From contig NZ_SCNL01000018.1 of the NCBI RefSeq assembly GCF_005502745.1, positions 1 through 64,000 on the forward strand: a DNA stretch of 64,000 nucleotides. Direction: 5' to 3'. Positions 17,287 to 25,917 of this stretch are shown here, piece by piece. Origin of the DNA: Sphingomonas sp. 3P27F8. GTDB lineage: Bacteria; Pseudomonadota; Alphaproteobacteria; Sphingomonadales; Sphingomonadaceae. The translations under genes and the position numbers were made by a program. Below the pieces are notes generated by a model. It saw only the letters and a list, made by a program, of their open reading frames with translations, made no database searches and was not told the DNA's origin. How positions within the stretch are numbered: position 1 is the stretch's first letter; the number at the start of each line of letters is the position of its first letter.

Positions 17287-18186
17287 ATGACCATCCGTTT
17301 CGAAGACAAGGTAGCGATCGTCACCGGCGCCGGCGGCGGCCTCGGCCGCGAATACGCGCTGGAGCTTGCGCGTCGCGGCGCGAAGGTCGTCGTGAACGAT
17401 CTCGGCGGCGATCGCACCGGAACGGGCGCTTCCGACGCGGCGCAGAAGGTGGTGGAGGAGATCGAGGCGGCCGGCGGCGCCGCGATCGCCAACGGCGCCA
17501 GCGTCACCGAATATGAACAGATGACCGAGATGGTGGCCCGCGCGAAGGAAAAGTGGGGCGGCGTCCATATCCTCATCAACAATGCCGGCGTGCTGCGCGA
17601 CAAGACCTTCACCAAGATGGAGCCGGCGGATTTCGAATTCGTCGTCAAGGTCCACCTGATCGGATCGGCGATGGCCACGAAGGCGTGCTGGGAAACGTTT
17701 CGCGAGCAGAATTACGGCCGTGTGCTGATGACCGCCTCCTCGACGGGCCTGTTCGGCAATTTCGGCCAGGCGAATTACGGCGCGGCCAAGCTGGGCCTCG
17801 CCGGGCTGACCAAGACGCTCTATCTCGAAGGCGCGAAGAACAACATCAAGGTCAACACGATCGCGCCGGTGGCCGGCACGCGGATGACCGAGGATCTGTT
17901 CCCGGAGGAGGCGTTCAAGGCTTTCTCCCCCGACAAGGTGGTGCCGGCGGCGCTGTTCCTCGTCAGCGAGGATGCGCCGACCAACCAGATCGTCGGCGCG
18001 GGCGCGGGCGTGTTCCAGGCGAGCTACGTCACGCTGACGCAGGGCAAGTTGCTGACGGGCGACGACCTGTCCGTCGAAGGCGTGCAGAAATACTGGTCCG
18101 AGATCACCGACCGCACCGACGAAATCGTGCCGGATTCCGGCGCGGCGCAATCGATGCTGATCGGCAAGAAACTTGCCGGCGGCTGA
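17287..18186 (+). CDS. Short-chain dehydrogenase/reductase, hydroxyacyl-CoA dehydrogenase-like
   Basis: Encodes 299 residues of a classical-type SDR with a C-terminal extension. The cofactor motif TGAGGGLG (about residues 12-19), the NNAG motif (about 98-101), the catalytic Ser in TASSTG and YGAAK (Tyr and Lys) are all present. Similarity is strongest to the dehydrogenase unit of multifunctional enzyme type 2, which oxidises (3R)-hydroxyacyl-CoA; the substrate cannot be proven here. The ATG at 17287 is chosen because the Rossmann strand starts 8 residues later. The binding site for ribosomes lies inside a strong hairpin. Confidence 0.85.
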   Translation: MTIRFEDKVAIVTGAGGGLGREYALELARRGAKVVVNDLGGDRTGTGASDAAQKVVEEIEAAGGAAIANGASVTEYEQMTEMVARAKEKWGGVHILINNAGVLRDKTFTKMEPADFEFVVKVHLIGSAMATKACWETFREQNYGRVLMTASSTGLFGNFGQANYGAAKLGLAGLTKTLYLEGAKNNIKVNTIAPVAGTRMTEDLFPEEAFKAFSPDKVVPAALFLVSEDAPTNQIVGAGAGVFQASYVTLTQGKLLTGDDLSVEGVQKYWSEITDRTDEIVPDSGAAQSMLIGKKLAGG

Positions 18187-18238
18187 CATCTGACGCCACC
18201 CGCCGCGTCGGCTGTGTGCCGGCGCGGCGGGTGCGTTC

Positions 18239-18589
18239 TCATCCCTCGACCAGTTTCAGCAGGCGCCGCTCGATCGGCGCGAGCACGGGGCCAAGCTCAT
18301 GCCCGCGCTTCAGCACGGCGCCGGCTTCGTTCACCAATGCCCACATTCCTTGCCGGTTGCGGAGCGCGGGGCGCTTCTCGATGCGATATTCCGGCCGCTC
18401 CGCCGCGCGACGGAACGCCGCGAACACCGCCGCATCGCGCCCCAGATCGATGGCATAATCGCGCCAGTGCCCGGCCGCGACCATCCGCCCGTAAAGATCG
18501 AGGATGCGGGTCAATTCCTGCCGCTCGAAGCCCACCTGGCTTGGGCGCCCCTGCCCCGGCGCGATCGGAAACGGGGTGACGATCCCCAT
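18239..18589 (-). CDS. DUF2794 family protein
   Basis: Encodes 116 residues matching my recollection of the alphaproteobacterial DUF2794 family: a short charged, helical protein with VGFERQELTRILDLYGRMVAAGHWRDY near the N-terminal third and EYRIEKRP in the middle. No catalytic motif or membrane segment is visible, and the function is unknown. Its ATG overlaps the stop of the serine acetyltransferase gene upstream (TGATG), so both are probably translated from one mRNA. Confidence 0.75.
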   Translation of the reverse strand: MGIVTPFPIAPGQGRPSQVGFERQELTRILDLYGRMVAAGHWRDYAIDLGRDAAVFAAFRRAAERPEYRIEKRPALRNRQGMWALVNEAGAVLKRGHELGPVLAPIERRLLKLVEG

Positions 18590-19278
18590 CAGGCGCGGGT
18601 CGCCGCGCGATCGGTGCCGGCCTGCTCGTCCATCAGCGCATCGAGGCGGCGACGCATCGCCTCCAGCTCACAGCGCAGCGATTCGACCTTCTGGGTCGCC
18701 GGATCGAACAATTCGCTGCACGGCGTGCCATAGGGCACGAACTTGGGCGCTTCCGCCTGGCCGCCTTCCACCATCGTGGGGCGGGCGGGGATGCCGACCA
18801 TCACCGCGCCTTCCGACACATCCTTGGTCACCACGGCGTTCGCGCCGACGCGCGCCCGTCGGCCGACGGTGATCGGGCCGAGCACCTGCGCACCCGATCC
18901 GATGATCGCCCCGTCGAGGATCGTGGGATGGCGCTTGCCGGCGATGCCGTTGTCCGGGCTGGTGCCGCCCAGCGTGACGCATTGGTAGATCGTCACATCG
19001 TCGCCGATCTCCGCCGTTTCGCCGATCACGACGAAGCCGTGATCGATGAAGAAATTGCGCCCGATCTTCGCGCCGGGATGAATGTCGATCGCGGTCATGA
19101 AGCGTGACAGGTGATTGACCACGCGCGCGAGGAAGAAAAACCGCGCCTTGTAGAGCCGGTGCGCGATGCGATGCCATGCCAGCGCCCAGACGCCGGGATA
19201 GAGCAATATCTCGAACCGCGAATGTGGCGCCGGATCGCGCGCCCGGATCGAATCGAGATATGCCGCCAGTCGGGCCAT
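18589..19278 (-). CDS. cysE: Serine O-acetyltransferase
   Basis: Encodes 229 residues. The N-terminal helical part (residues 1-65) has HRIAHRLY. It leads into a left-handed beta helix with DIHPGAKIG, DHGFVVIGETAEIG, QCVTLGG and GAKIGAN-type hexapeptides. The enzyme acetylates serine with acetyl-CoA, giving the precursor of cysteine. The C-terminal 45 residues form a helix (ELEAMRRRLDALMDEQ) that could mediate assembly. The short N terminus resembles the EpsC type of cysE. The start at 19278 is the last ATG before sequence antisense to the neighbouring permease. Confidence 0.88.
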   Translation of the reverse strand: MARLAAYLDSIRARDPAPHSRFEILLYPGVWALAWHRIAHRLYKARFFFLARVVNHLSRFMTAIDIHPGAKIGRNFFIDHGFVVIGETAEIGDDVTIYQCVTLGGTSPDNGIAGKRHPTILDGAIIGSGAQVLGPITVGRRARVGANAVVTKDVSEGAVMVGIPARPTMVEGGQAEAPKFVPYGTPCSELFDPATQKVESLRCELEAMRRRLDALMDEQAGTDRAATRA

Positions 19279-19413
19279 GCCGTGTCTTCCCCTAGATGGC
19301 GGGAATTTAGGCGCTTGTGCGCATGATTTCCAGCGCTGCGCCGCAACCAGGCGTAATCCGCCGGGTTTGCCTTTTACGGGCCAGGCGTTCAGGGTCGCCG
19401 TCTCGCGGGAGAA

Positions 19414-20187
19414 ATGGTTTTGGATCTGACACTTGCCGGCGCCGATATGCTGCTGCCGTTCATTCTCGTCGGCTTTGCGGCGCAACTCGTCGATGGCGCG
19501 CTCGGCATGGCGTTTGGCATTATCTGCAACACCCTGCTCGTGGCCGTGATCGGCATGCCGCCGGCGCGGGCATCGGCCAATATCCACATCGTCGAGGTGT
19601 TCACCACCGCTGTTTCCGGAATCAGCCATTTCCTGCACGGCAATATCGATCGGCGGCTTTTCCTGCGCCTGCTCATCCCCGGGCTGATCGGCGGGGTGAG
19701 CGGCGCCTATCTGCTCAGCAATATCGATGCCGGCGTGGTGAAGCCTTTCGTGCTGGGCTATCTCGTGCTTGTCGGGCTGTATCTGCTGTTTCGCGCGGCG
19801 AAACTGCGCGAAATCTCGGCCCGGCCGAAGCTGGTGGAGCCGCTCGGGCTGGTCGGCGGCTTTCTGGATGCGGCCGGCGGCGGTGGATGGGGGCCGGTGG
19901 TCACGTCGAACCTGCTGGTCCAGGGGATGCAGCCGCGCCGCGTGGTCGGCACGGTGAACGCGGTCGAGTTCTTCCTCACGGCGGCCGTGTCGGCGACGTT
20001 CATCTATCACCTCGGCCTGCGCGATTTCGCTGCCGCCACGCTCGGTTTGCTGATTGGCGGGATCGCCGCCGCGCCGCTTGGCGCGGTGATGGCAAAGCGC
20101 ATCCCCACGCGGGTGATGCTGGTGCTGGTCGGCGTCGTGCTGACCCTGACGAGCAGCTACGGCGTGTGGCACGCGCTGCGCGGCTGA
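19414..20187 (+). CDS. TSUP family (TauE/SafE) membrane permease
   Basis: Encodes 257 residues with about seven to eight membrane helices. It has the internal duplication typical of the TSUP family: GFAAQLVDGALGMAFG near the N terminus and GLVGGFLDAAGGGGWG near residue 150. Family members export sulfite or sulfonates or take up sulfur or organic-acid anions. Divergent placement next to cysE would suit a sulfur-linked role, but this is inference. The ATG at 19414 has GGGAGAA just upstream; a second in-frame ATG lies at 19447. Confidence 0.8.
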   Translation: MVLDLTLAGADMLLPFILVGFAAQLVDGALGMAFGIICNTLLVAVIGMPPARASANIHIVEVFTTAVSGISHFLHGNIDRRLFLRLLIPGLIGGVSGAYLLSNIDAGVVKPFVLGYLVLVGLYLLFRAAKLREISARPKLVEPLGLVGGFLDAAGGGGWGPVVTSNLLVQGMQPRRVVGTVNAVEFFLTAAVSATFIYHLGLRDFAAATLGLLIGGIAAAPLGAVMAKRIPTRVMLVLVGVVLTLTSSYGVWHALRG

Positions 20188-20221
20188 CCGGGCGAGAACC
20201 GCCTCGCCCGGCCCGCGCCGA

Positions 20222-20743
20222 TCAGGCGGTGACCGCGTGGACGGTCGCCACGGCCTTCATCACGCTCGCGATCCGCGCGGCGGTCTGGATCGCCTCGGCG
20301 GTGACGCCCGCCTTCTTCAACACCTGCTCGTGCGCGTCGATGCACATCCCGCAGCCGTTCATCGCGCTGACCGCCAGGCTGAACAGCTCGAAATCGACCT
20401 TGTCGATCCCCGGCGCACCGATCACGTTCATGCGGAGCTTGGCGGGCATCCGCGCATATTCGTCGTTACCGGCAAGGTGGGTGAAGCGATAATAGACGTT
20501 GTTCATCGCCATCACCGCCGCCGCCGCGCGCGCCGCGTTCGCCGCTTCGGGCGAGAGCTTGTCGGCGACTTCCGCCTCGGTCGCCTCGACCAGCGGCTTG
20601 TGGCCCGAGCCGTGCGCGCAGGCGAGCAGCGTGCCGTATTTGCGCTGATCGTTCAGCACCGTCTCATTGAGCAGCGAGCCGACGTTCAGCCGGATGTCCT
20701 TGGCGAAATCGGGCAAGCTGCCCGCGAATTCCTTGAGCGCCAT
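20222..20743 (-). CDS. ahpD: Alkyl hydroperoxide reductase AhpD
   Basis: Encodes 173 residues of an AhpD-like carboxymuconolactone decarboxylase-fold protein. The redox motif is CGMCIDAHE (about residues 129-137), with the two Cys and the proton-relay His intact. In mycobacteria AhpD reduces AhpC, taking electrons from a dihydrolipoamide adaptor. The gene lies 73 bp downstream of ahpC on the same strand, and no AhpF is seen. A hairpin between the two genes may lower ahpD expression. The start at 20743 is the first ATG with good family alignment. Confidence 0.9.
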   Translation of the reverse strand: MALKEFAGSLPDFAKDIRLNVGSLLNETVLNDQRKYGTLLACAHGSGHKPLVEATEAEVADKLSPEAANAARAAAAVMAMNNVYYRFTHLAGNDEYARMPAKLRMNVIGAPGIDKVDFELFSLAVSAMNGCGMCIDAHEQVLKKAGVTAEAIQTAARIASVMKAVATVHAVTA

Positions 20744-20766
20744 GCTCTGTCTCCTGAAGGCATGAG

Positions 20767-20802
20767 AAAGGGCGCGAAACCGCGACTGGTCCCGCGCCCC
20801 TT
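20767..20802 (-). terminator. Hairpin between ahpC and ahpD (possible attenuator)
   Basis: AAGGGCGCG and the complementary CGCGCCCCTT flank a roughly 17-base loop. On the coding strand the stem is followed by TTTCTC. A partial terminator in the intergenic region would set the AhpC:AhpD ratio; this is inference. Confidence 0.5.
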
Positions 20803-20816
20803 CGACAGTCCGGCGG

Positions 20817-21362
20817 TTACGCCGCGATCTTGAGGACGTCGTCGCCCTTGTTCCAGTTGCACGGGCACAGCTCGTCGGTCTGCAGCGCATCGAGGACGCG
20901 CAGCGTTTCCGCCGGGTTGCGGCCGACGTTCAGCCCGTTGACCTGCACCGCCTGGATCACATTGTCCGGATCGACGATGAAGGTGGCGCGGAACGCAACA
21001 TGCTCGTTCCTGTCGAGGATGCCCAGCGCCTCGGCCAGCTTCGCGCCGTTATCCGCCAGCCACGGAAAGTCGGCCGCGGCGAGATCGGCGTCGGACTTGC
21101 GCCATGCCAGGTGCACGTGCGCGGTATCGGTGGAGGCGCCGATCAGCACCGCGTCACGATCCGCGAAATCTTCCTTGAGCTGGGCGTAGCCGACGATCTC
21201 CGTCGGGCAGACGAAGGTGAAATCCTTCGGCCAGTAGAACAGCACCTTCCACTTGCCCGGATAGGCGGTGGTGAGATCCAGCGTCTCGCCGGCGGGGAGC
21301 GCGTCGGTGCCCTGCTGGACGGGAACGGTAAGGGCGGGGAACTTGTCGCCGATGGTCAGCAT
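20817..21362 (-). CDS. ahpC: Peroxiredoxin AhpC
   Basis: Encodes 181 residues of a 2-Cys peroxiredoxin. The peroxidatic Cys is in DFTFVCPTE (about residue 52), and the C-terminal pair is in DELCPCNW (about 168-170). The Thr and Arg of the active site (VCPTE, ATFIVD region) are present. It reduces hydrogen peroxide, alkyl hydroperoxides and peroxynitrite. The three-Cys layout and nearby AhpD match the AhpD-coupled type. It is transcribed divergently from oxyR with 160 bp between, a typical arrangement for OxyR control. Confidence 0.93.
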   Translation of the reverse strand: MLTIGDKFPALTVPVQQGTDALPAGETLDLTTAYPGKWKVLFYWPKDFTFVCPTEIVGYAQLKEDFADRDAVLIGASTDTAHVHLAWRKSDADLAAADFPWLADNGAKLAEALGILDRNEHVAFRATFIVDPDNVIQAVQVNGLNVGRNPAETLRVLDALQTDELCPCNWNKGDDVLKIAA

Positions 21363-21459
21363 GTGGTGTTGGCCTCTCTGGTTGGAATCCGGGCCTTCCG
21401 CACATCCTCATCCTGATTGTTACGCGGGCGATCCGATCGCCTCTCTCGCAGACACCGAT

Positions 21460-21513
21460 ATAGGCCTTCGCCTGATCGATCCAATAGGCTATTCCGCACG
21501 CCTCAATCGATAG
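21460..21513. promoter_or_regulatory. Candidate OxyR operator region between ahpC and oxyR
   Basis: ATAG occurs at 21460, 21484 and 21510, and the palindrome AATAG-G-CTATT lies at 21483-21493. ATAG/CTAT half sites are a hallmark of OxyR binding, but the spacing does not match the enteric consensus. Both divergent promoters must lie in this gap. Confidence 0.4.
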
Positions 21514-21522
21514 AGGCGATCA

Positions 21523-22425
21523 GTGGCCCAGACCTACCTTCCCACGCTGAAGCAGCTTCAGTATCTGATCGCGCTCAAGGATCATGGCCATTTCGGCCGG
21601 GCGGCGGAGAGTTGCTTCGTCACGCAATCGACGCTCTCGGCGGGCCTTCGCGAGCTTGAGGCGCTGATCGGGGTGACGCTGGTGGAGCGTACGCGCCGCG
21701 TGGTGCGCTTCACGCCGCTTGGCGAGCGGATCGCCACCAAGGCGCGCACGGTGCTGCGCGAGGCGGAGGAACTGGGCGACATGGCGCGCGCTGCTGGACG
21801 GCCGCTATCGGGCGAGATGCGGATGAGCGTGATCCCCACGATCGCCCCGTTCCTTTTGCCCCATATCCTGCCCCGGCTGCGCGCGGACTATCCCGATCTC
21901 AAGCTGTTCCTGCGGGAGGAGCCGAGCGCCGCCGCGTGCGAATCGCTGCACAACGGGCGGGCGGATTGCGTGCTGCTCGCGCTGCCCTATGCCTGCGGCG
22001 ACGTGGCGACGCAGGCGCTGTTCGACGATCGGCTGTTCCTCGCCTTCCCCGATGGCGAGTTGCCCGGCCTCGCCACGCCGATCGCCGCCCGCGATATCGA
22101 CGAGACGCGGCTGCTGCTGCTCGAAGACGGCCACTGCCTGAAGGAACACGCCCTTGCCGCATGCAATCGCCCGGAATTGCGCGCGGAGGCGCAGATGCTG
22201 GGCACCTCGCTGCACACGATCGTGCAGATGGTGGACAATAATCTCGGCGTGACGATGCTGCCGGAGATGGCGCTGAAAGCCGGTATCCTCGATCATACCA
22301 GCATTCGCGCCCGGCCGCTGGCCGGCGATCATCCGGTGCGGACGATTGCGCTCGCCTGGCGCCGCGCCTCGCCGCGCGAACGCGATTTCCTGCTGCTGGC
22401 CGAGGTGCTGGCGGAGCATCGCTGA
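21523..22425 (+). CDS. oxyR: LysR-family hydrogen peroxide sensor OxyR
   Basis: Encodes 300 residues. The LysR helix-turn-helix comes first (LPTLKQLQYLIALKDHGHFGRAAESCFVTQSTLSAGLREL). The regulatory domain has the redox Cys pair: one in GHCLKEHAL (about residue 206) and one in ACNRPE (about 215), as in OxyR. The start is GTG at 21523, fitting the family N terminus. It should activate ahpC on the opposite side and perhaps katG at 26330-28531. Confidence 0.9.
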   Translation: MAQTYLPTLKQLQYLIALKDHGHFGRAAESCFVTQSTLSAGLRELEALIGVTLVERTRRVVRFTPLGERIATKARTVLREAEELGDMARAAGRPLSGEMRMSVIPTIAPFLLPHILPRLRADYPDLKLFLREEPSAAACESLHNGRADCVLLALPYACGDVATQALFDDRLFLAFPDGELPGLATPIAARDIDETRLLLLEDGHCLKEHALAACNRPELRAEAQMLGTSLHTIVQMVDNNLGVTMLPEMALKAGILDHTSIRARPLAGDHPVRTIALAWRRASPRERDFLLLAEVLAEHR

Positions 22426-22442
22426 CCGGCGCTGTCAGCCGA

Positions 22443-22880
22443 TCAGGGGCGGCGCCATCTGTCCGCCGCGTTCGTGTCGCCCTCGCGCTGCTCCACCCAG
22501 CGGGCGCTTTCCCCGCGCCGCTCGCGCTTCCAGAACGGCGCATCGGTTTTCAGCCGATCGATCAGGAAGGCGCATGCCTCCAGCGCGGCGCCGCGATGCG
22601 GCGCGCAGGTGCCGACGAACACGATCCGCTCCCCGGGCCGCATCGGGCCGACGCGGTGGACGATCGACGCCGCGGCGAGGCTCCAGCGCGCGACCGCTTC
22701 CTCCGCGAGCCGCGTCAGCGCCGCCTCGGTGGCGCCGGGATAATGTTCGAGCATCAGTTCCTCGACGCCATCATCCGCGCGGACCACCCCGGTGAAGGTC
22801 GCGACCGCCCCGCCCTGCTCGACGCGCTCGTGCTCGGCGGCAAGATCGATCGGCACGGGCGAAACGCGGACGTGGATCAT
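22443..22880 (-). CDS. moaE: Molybdopterin synthase catalytic subunit
   Basis: Encodes 145 residues of MoaE, which with thiocarboxylated MoaD converts cyclic pyranopterin monophosphate to molybdopterin. Conserved features are FTGVVR (about residues 28-33), LEHYPGAT, HRVG, the Lys in FLIDRLKTDAPFWKRE and the C-terminal WVE. The ATG at 22880 overlaps the moaD stop by 4 bp, so the subunits are coupled. Confidence 0.93.
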   Translation of the reverse strand: MIHVRVSPVPIDLAAEHERVEQGGAVATFTGVVRADDGVEELMLEHYPGATEAALTRLAEEAVARWSLAAASIVHRVGPMRPGERIVFVGTCAPHRGAALEACAFLIDRLKTDAPFWKRERRGESARWVEQREGDTNAADRWRRP

Positions 22881-23128
22881 CCGCCCGTCACCGGGGGAAA
22901 CAGCGCGATCTCGCGCGCGCCCGCGATGCCCGCCTCGAACGGCACGAATGCCTGATCGACCGCCGCCCGCAGCTTGCCGCGATCGGAAAAGGCGGCGGCA
23001 TGCCCGGGGCTGCGATGCGCCAGCCACTCGACCAGCGCGGCAACCGTCTCCACGCCGGCGGGCGGATCGATCAGCTCTTCGCCCACGCCGATCTGCTCGC
23101 GGATCCAGGCGAAATACAGGACGCGCAT
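22877..23128 (-). CDS. moaD: Molybdopterin synthase sulfur carrier subunit
   Basis: Encodes 83 residues of a ubiquitin-like protein ending in Gly-Gly, the C terminus that is adenylated and thiocarboxylated. The FPPVTGG end is diagnostic. It starts on a base shared with the pgsA stop and overlaps moaE by 4 bp. Longer in-frame starts upstream would lie inside pgsA and are rejected. Confidence 0.93.
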   Translation of the reverse strand: MRVLYFAWIREQIGVGEELIDPPAGVETVAALVEWLAHRSPGHAAAFSDRGKLRAAVDQAFVPFEAGIAGAREIALFPPVTGG

Positions 23129-23679
23129 CAATCCATGTGCTTCAGGCCGACGCGCAGGTAATCCCAGCCCGTCACGATCGTCAGCGCCGCCGCGCCCCAC
23201 AATGCGATGAGGCCGACCAGTTTCACCCATGCTTCGCCGGGAAGCGCCCCGGCAAGGATCAGCGCGCCCAGCGCCACCAGTTGCAGCGCCGTCTTCCATT
23301 TCGCCAGCCGCGAGACGGGCACGGAAACCTGAAGCTGCGCCAGAAATTCGCGCAGGCCCGATACGGCGATCTCGCGCAGCAGGATGATGCTGGCGGCGAT
23401 CACGTGAATGCCGAAGATATCGCGCGTCGCGACCAGCATCACGATCACCGCGGCCACCATGATCTTGTCCGCGATCGGATCGAGGAAGATGCCCAGCCGC
23501 GAAACCGCGCCCTGCGCGCGCGCGAGATAGCCGTCGAAATAATCGGTGATGCCCATCAGGCAATAAAGCCCGAAGGCCAGCCAGTAGCCCGCCGTCCACG
23601 CCGGCCACCACAGGCACGCGACGAGCAATGGCACCGCGACGATCCGCGAAAGGGTGAGCAGATTCGGCACGGTCAGCAT
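23128..23679 (-). CDS. pgsA: CDP-diacylglycerol-glycerol-3-phosphate 3-phosphatidyltransferase
   Basis: Encodes 183 residues of an inner-membrane CDP-alcohol phosphatidyltransferase. The motif DxxDGxxAR...GxxxDxxxD is complete (DYFDGYLARAQGAVSRLG then FLDPIADK, about residues 46-72). It makes phosphatidylglycerol phosphate, the precursor of phosphatidylglycerol and cardiolipin. N-terminal TVPNLLTLSR is typical. It is first in a pgsA-moaD-moaE run with overlapping ends. Confidence 0.92.
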   Translation of the reverse strand: MLTVPNLLTLSRIVAVPLLVACLWWPAWTAGYWLAFGLYCLMGITDYFDGYLARAQGAVSRLGIFLDPIADKIMVAAVIVMLVATRDIFGIHVIAASIILLREIAVSGLREFLAQLQVSVPVSRLAKWKTALQLVALGALILAGALPGEAWVKLVGLIALWGAAALTIVTGWDYLRVGLKHMD

Positions 23680-23838
23680 CGCGACGGGATTTAGGCCCGG
23701 CGGCGCGGCATCGCAACGGCCAGCGGCGTCACGCGCGCGTCATATCAATCCCACAGGCATGTTTAGCGGTTGGCGTCGGTCCCCACGCTGGGCTATGCCC
23801 CGCTCGTAATCCAGCCACAGCGGGGCTTATCAAGCGTT

Positions 23839-25134
23839 ATGATCAATGCCCTCGGGCTTCTGAAGCGTCGACGTTTCCTGCCGCTTTTCTCCACGCAGTT
23901 CCTGGGGGCGTTCAACGACAACCTGTTCAAAACGGCGATGGTGTTGTTCGCCACCTATGAGATTTTCGCCGATCCGCGCCAGGAAAGCTTCTTCAATGCG
24001 CTCGCCGCCGCGCTGTTCATCATCCCGTTCTTCCTGCTGTCCGCGCTCGCGGGGCAGATCGCCGACACGACGGACAAGGCGCGGATCATCCGTTATGTGA
24101 AGGTCGCGGAATTCGGCATCATGGCGGTGGGCAGCGCGGGGCTGCTGCTCGCGCGTGCGGGCATCCCCACGCTGCCGGTGATATTGATGCTCACGGCGGT
24201 GACGGGGCTTGGCGTCCATTCCACCTTCTTCGGCCCGATCAAATACGCGATCCTGCCGCAGCATCTTTCGGAGGATGACGTGCTCGGCGGCACCGGCCTT
24301 GTCGAGGCGGGCACCTATCTCTCGATCCTGATGGGCACCGTGCTCGCCGGGTTCATCTATCATTCGGTGGTGCTGGTGGCAGTGTTGACCTTCGCGGTCG
24401 CGCTGGCTGGGTATCTCACCGCGCGGCAGGTGCCGCCCGCGCCCCGGCTCGGGCCGCCGCTGACGATCGATTACAATCCGTTCCGCGCCTCGTGGCGGCT
24501 GATCGGCGGGACAATGCATATCCCGCGCCTGTTCCTGGCGATCTGCGCGATCAGCTTCTTCTGGACGATCGGGTCGGTGCTGGTGGTGATCTTCCCGCCG
24601 CTGGTGAAGAACCTGCTGACGTCGAATGCCAGCGTCGCCAGCCTGGTGCTGGGGATCTTCTCGATCGGCGTCGCGATCGGATCGGTCGTCATCAATCTGA
24701 TGCTGCGCGGCCATATCTCCGCGAAATACTCTCCCGCTTCGGTGATCGCGATGGCGGGCGCGGTGCTCGCTTTCTGGTTCTCGCTGCGCGGCTGGCAGCC
24801 GGCGCCCGCGGGCACGCTCTATGGCGTCGCGGATTTCATCCATCATCCGGGCGCGGCGTTCGTGCTATTATCTCTCGTAGGCGTAGCCGTCTTCGGCGGC
24901 ATGTTCGTCGTGCCGCTATACGCTTTCCTTACCACCACAGTGCCCAAGGATCAGACCGCTCGCACCGTGGCTGCAAATAACGTCGTCAACGCAGGAGCGA
25001 TGACGATTGGCTCTGTATTAGTCGCGATGCTGACTGCGCTGGGCGTGACCGCGAACGATCTTCTGCTGGCGATCGTGGTTATGTGTTTCATATCGGCATG
25101 GCTTGCACAAAAGCTGCACCTAGCCTGTGACTAA
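23839..25134 (+). CDS. MFS transporter, lysophospholipid transporter (LplT)-like
   Basis: Encodes 431 residues with 11-12 membrane helices. The N-terminal motif RRRFLPLFSTQFLGAFNDNLFKTA is characteristic of the LplT-like MFS branch, which flips lysophospholipids inward for re-acylation. No acyltransferase domain is fused here, unlike the LplT-Aas fusions of some bacteria. The ATG at 23839 is preferred; a TTG at 23770 would add 23 residues without homology. The stretch after about 24,865 uses more A/T-ending codons than the rest. It ends 6 bp from the convergent xthA. Confidence 0.75.
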   Translation: MINALGLLKRRRFLPLFSTQFLGAFNDNLFKTAMVLFATYEIFADPRQESFFNALAAALFIIPFFLLSALAGQIADTTDKARIIRYVKVAEFGIMAVGSAGLLLARAGIPTLPVILMLTAVTGLGVHSTFFGPIKYAILPQHLSEDDVLGGTGLVEAGTYLSILMGTVLAGFIYHSVVLVAVLTFAVALAGYLTARQVPPAPRLGPPLTIDYNPFRASWRLIGGTMHIPRLFLAICAISFFWTIGSVLVVIFPPLVKNLLTSNASVASLVLGIFSIGVAIGSVVINLMLRGHISAKYSPASVIAMAGAVLAFWFSLRGWQPAPAGTLYGVADFIHHPGAAFVLLSLVGVAVFGGMFVVPLYAFLTTTVPKDQTARTVAANNVVNAGAMTIGSVLVAMLTALGVTANDLLLAIVVMCFISAWLAQKLHLACD

Positions 25135-25140
25135 CGGGCG

Positions 25141-25911
25141 CTAACTGATCTGCACCCAGGTCGGCGCGTGATCGCTGGCTTTTTCGTAGCCGCGGTAATA
25201 GCGGTCGACGCCCGCATCGACCAGCCGATCGGCGACTGCAGGGCTGAGCAGCAGGTGATCGATGCGGAAGCCATGATCCTGCCGCCACGCGCCGGCCTGA
25301 TAATCCCAGAACGTCCAGATGCCGCCCCTCGGATGACGCGTGCGAACCGCATCCGTCCACCCCTGCGCGAGGAGCGCGCGATAGGCCGAGCGGCTTTCCG
25401 GCTGCATCAGCGCATCGCTGGCCATGGCACGCACCGAGAACACGTCGTCGTCATTGGGGATCACGTTGTAATCGCCCGCCAGCACCGCCGGCATCTCCTC
25501 CGCCAGCAGCGCCCGCGCGCGCGTCGCCAGCCGCTCCATCCACCGCAGCTTGTAATCGAATTTCGGCCCCGGCCGCGGATTGCCATTGGGGAGATAGATC
25601 GACGCGACGACCAGCCCGCCAACCTCACATTCCAGATAGCGGCTGTGCTCGTCCTCCGGCTCACCCGCCAGCCCGCGCTGGCGCTCGACCGGATCGGCGC
25701 CGCGCGCAAGCACCGCAACGCCATTGAACCCCTTCTGCCCATGCCAAAGCGCGCCATAGCCGGCCGCGCGGATATCGGCCTCGGGAAAGGTTTCGTCGCT
25801 CGATTTCAGTTCCTGAAGGCAGACGACATCGGGCTTCTGCTCGCTGAGATATTCGATCAGGCGCGGCAGGCGCGCCTTGATGCCGTTCACATTATAGGTG
25901 ACGATCTTCAC
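25141..25911 (-). CDS. xthA: Exodeoxyribonuclease III
   Basis: Encodes 256 residues of the endonuclease/exonuclease/phosphatase family. Motifs seen are YNVNGIKAR (about residues 5-13), LQELK with the metal-binding Glu (about 33), YLPNGNP, AGDYNVIP (catalytic Asp and Asn) and SDHAP at the end. It acts on AP sites and 3' blocks in DNA repair. It lies 6 bp downstream of erpA on the same strand, so they may share a transcript. Confidence 0.92.
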   Translation of the reverse strand: MKIVTYNVNGIKARLPRLIEYLSEQKPDVVCLQELKSSDETFPEADIRAAGYGALWHGQKGFNGVAVLARGADPVERQRGLAGEPEDEHSRYLECEVGGLVVASIYLPNGNPRPGPKFDYKLRWMERLATRARALLAEEMPAVLAGDYNVIPNDDDVFSVRAMASDALMQPESRSAYRALLAQGWTDAVRTRHPRGGIWTFWDYQAGAWRQDHGFRIDHLLLSPAVADRLVDAGVDRYYRGYEKASDHAPTWVQIS

Positions 25912-25917
25912 GCGCGA

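Noticed and set aside
19279..20172. N-terminal extension of the serine acetyltransferase frame to a 527-codon gene
   Set aside because: The extension lies antisense to the TSUP permease and has no homology; the ATG at 19278 gives the normal protein.
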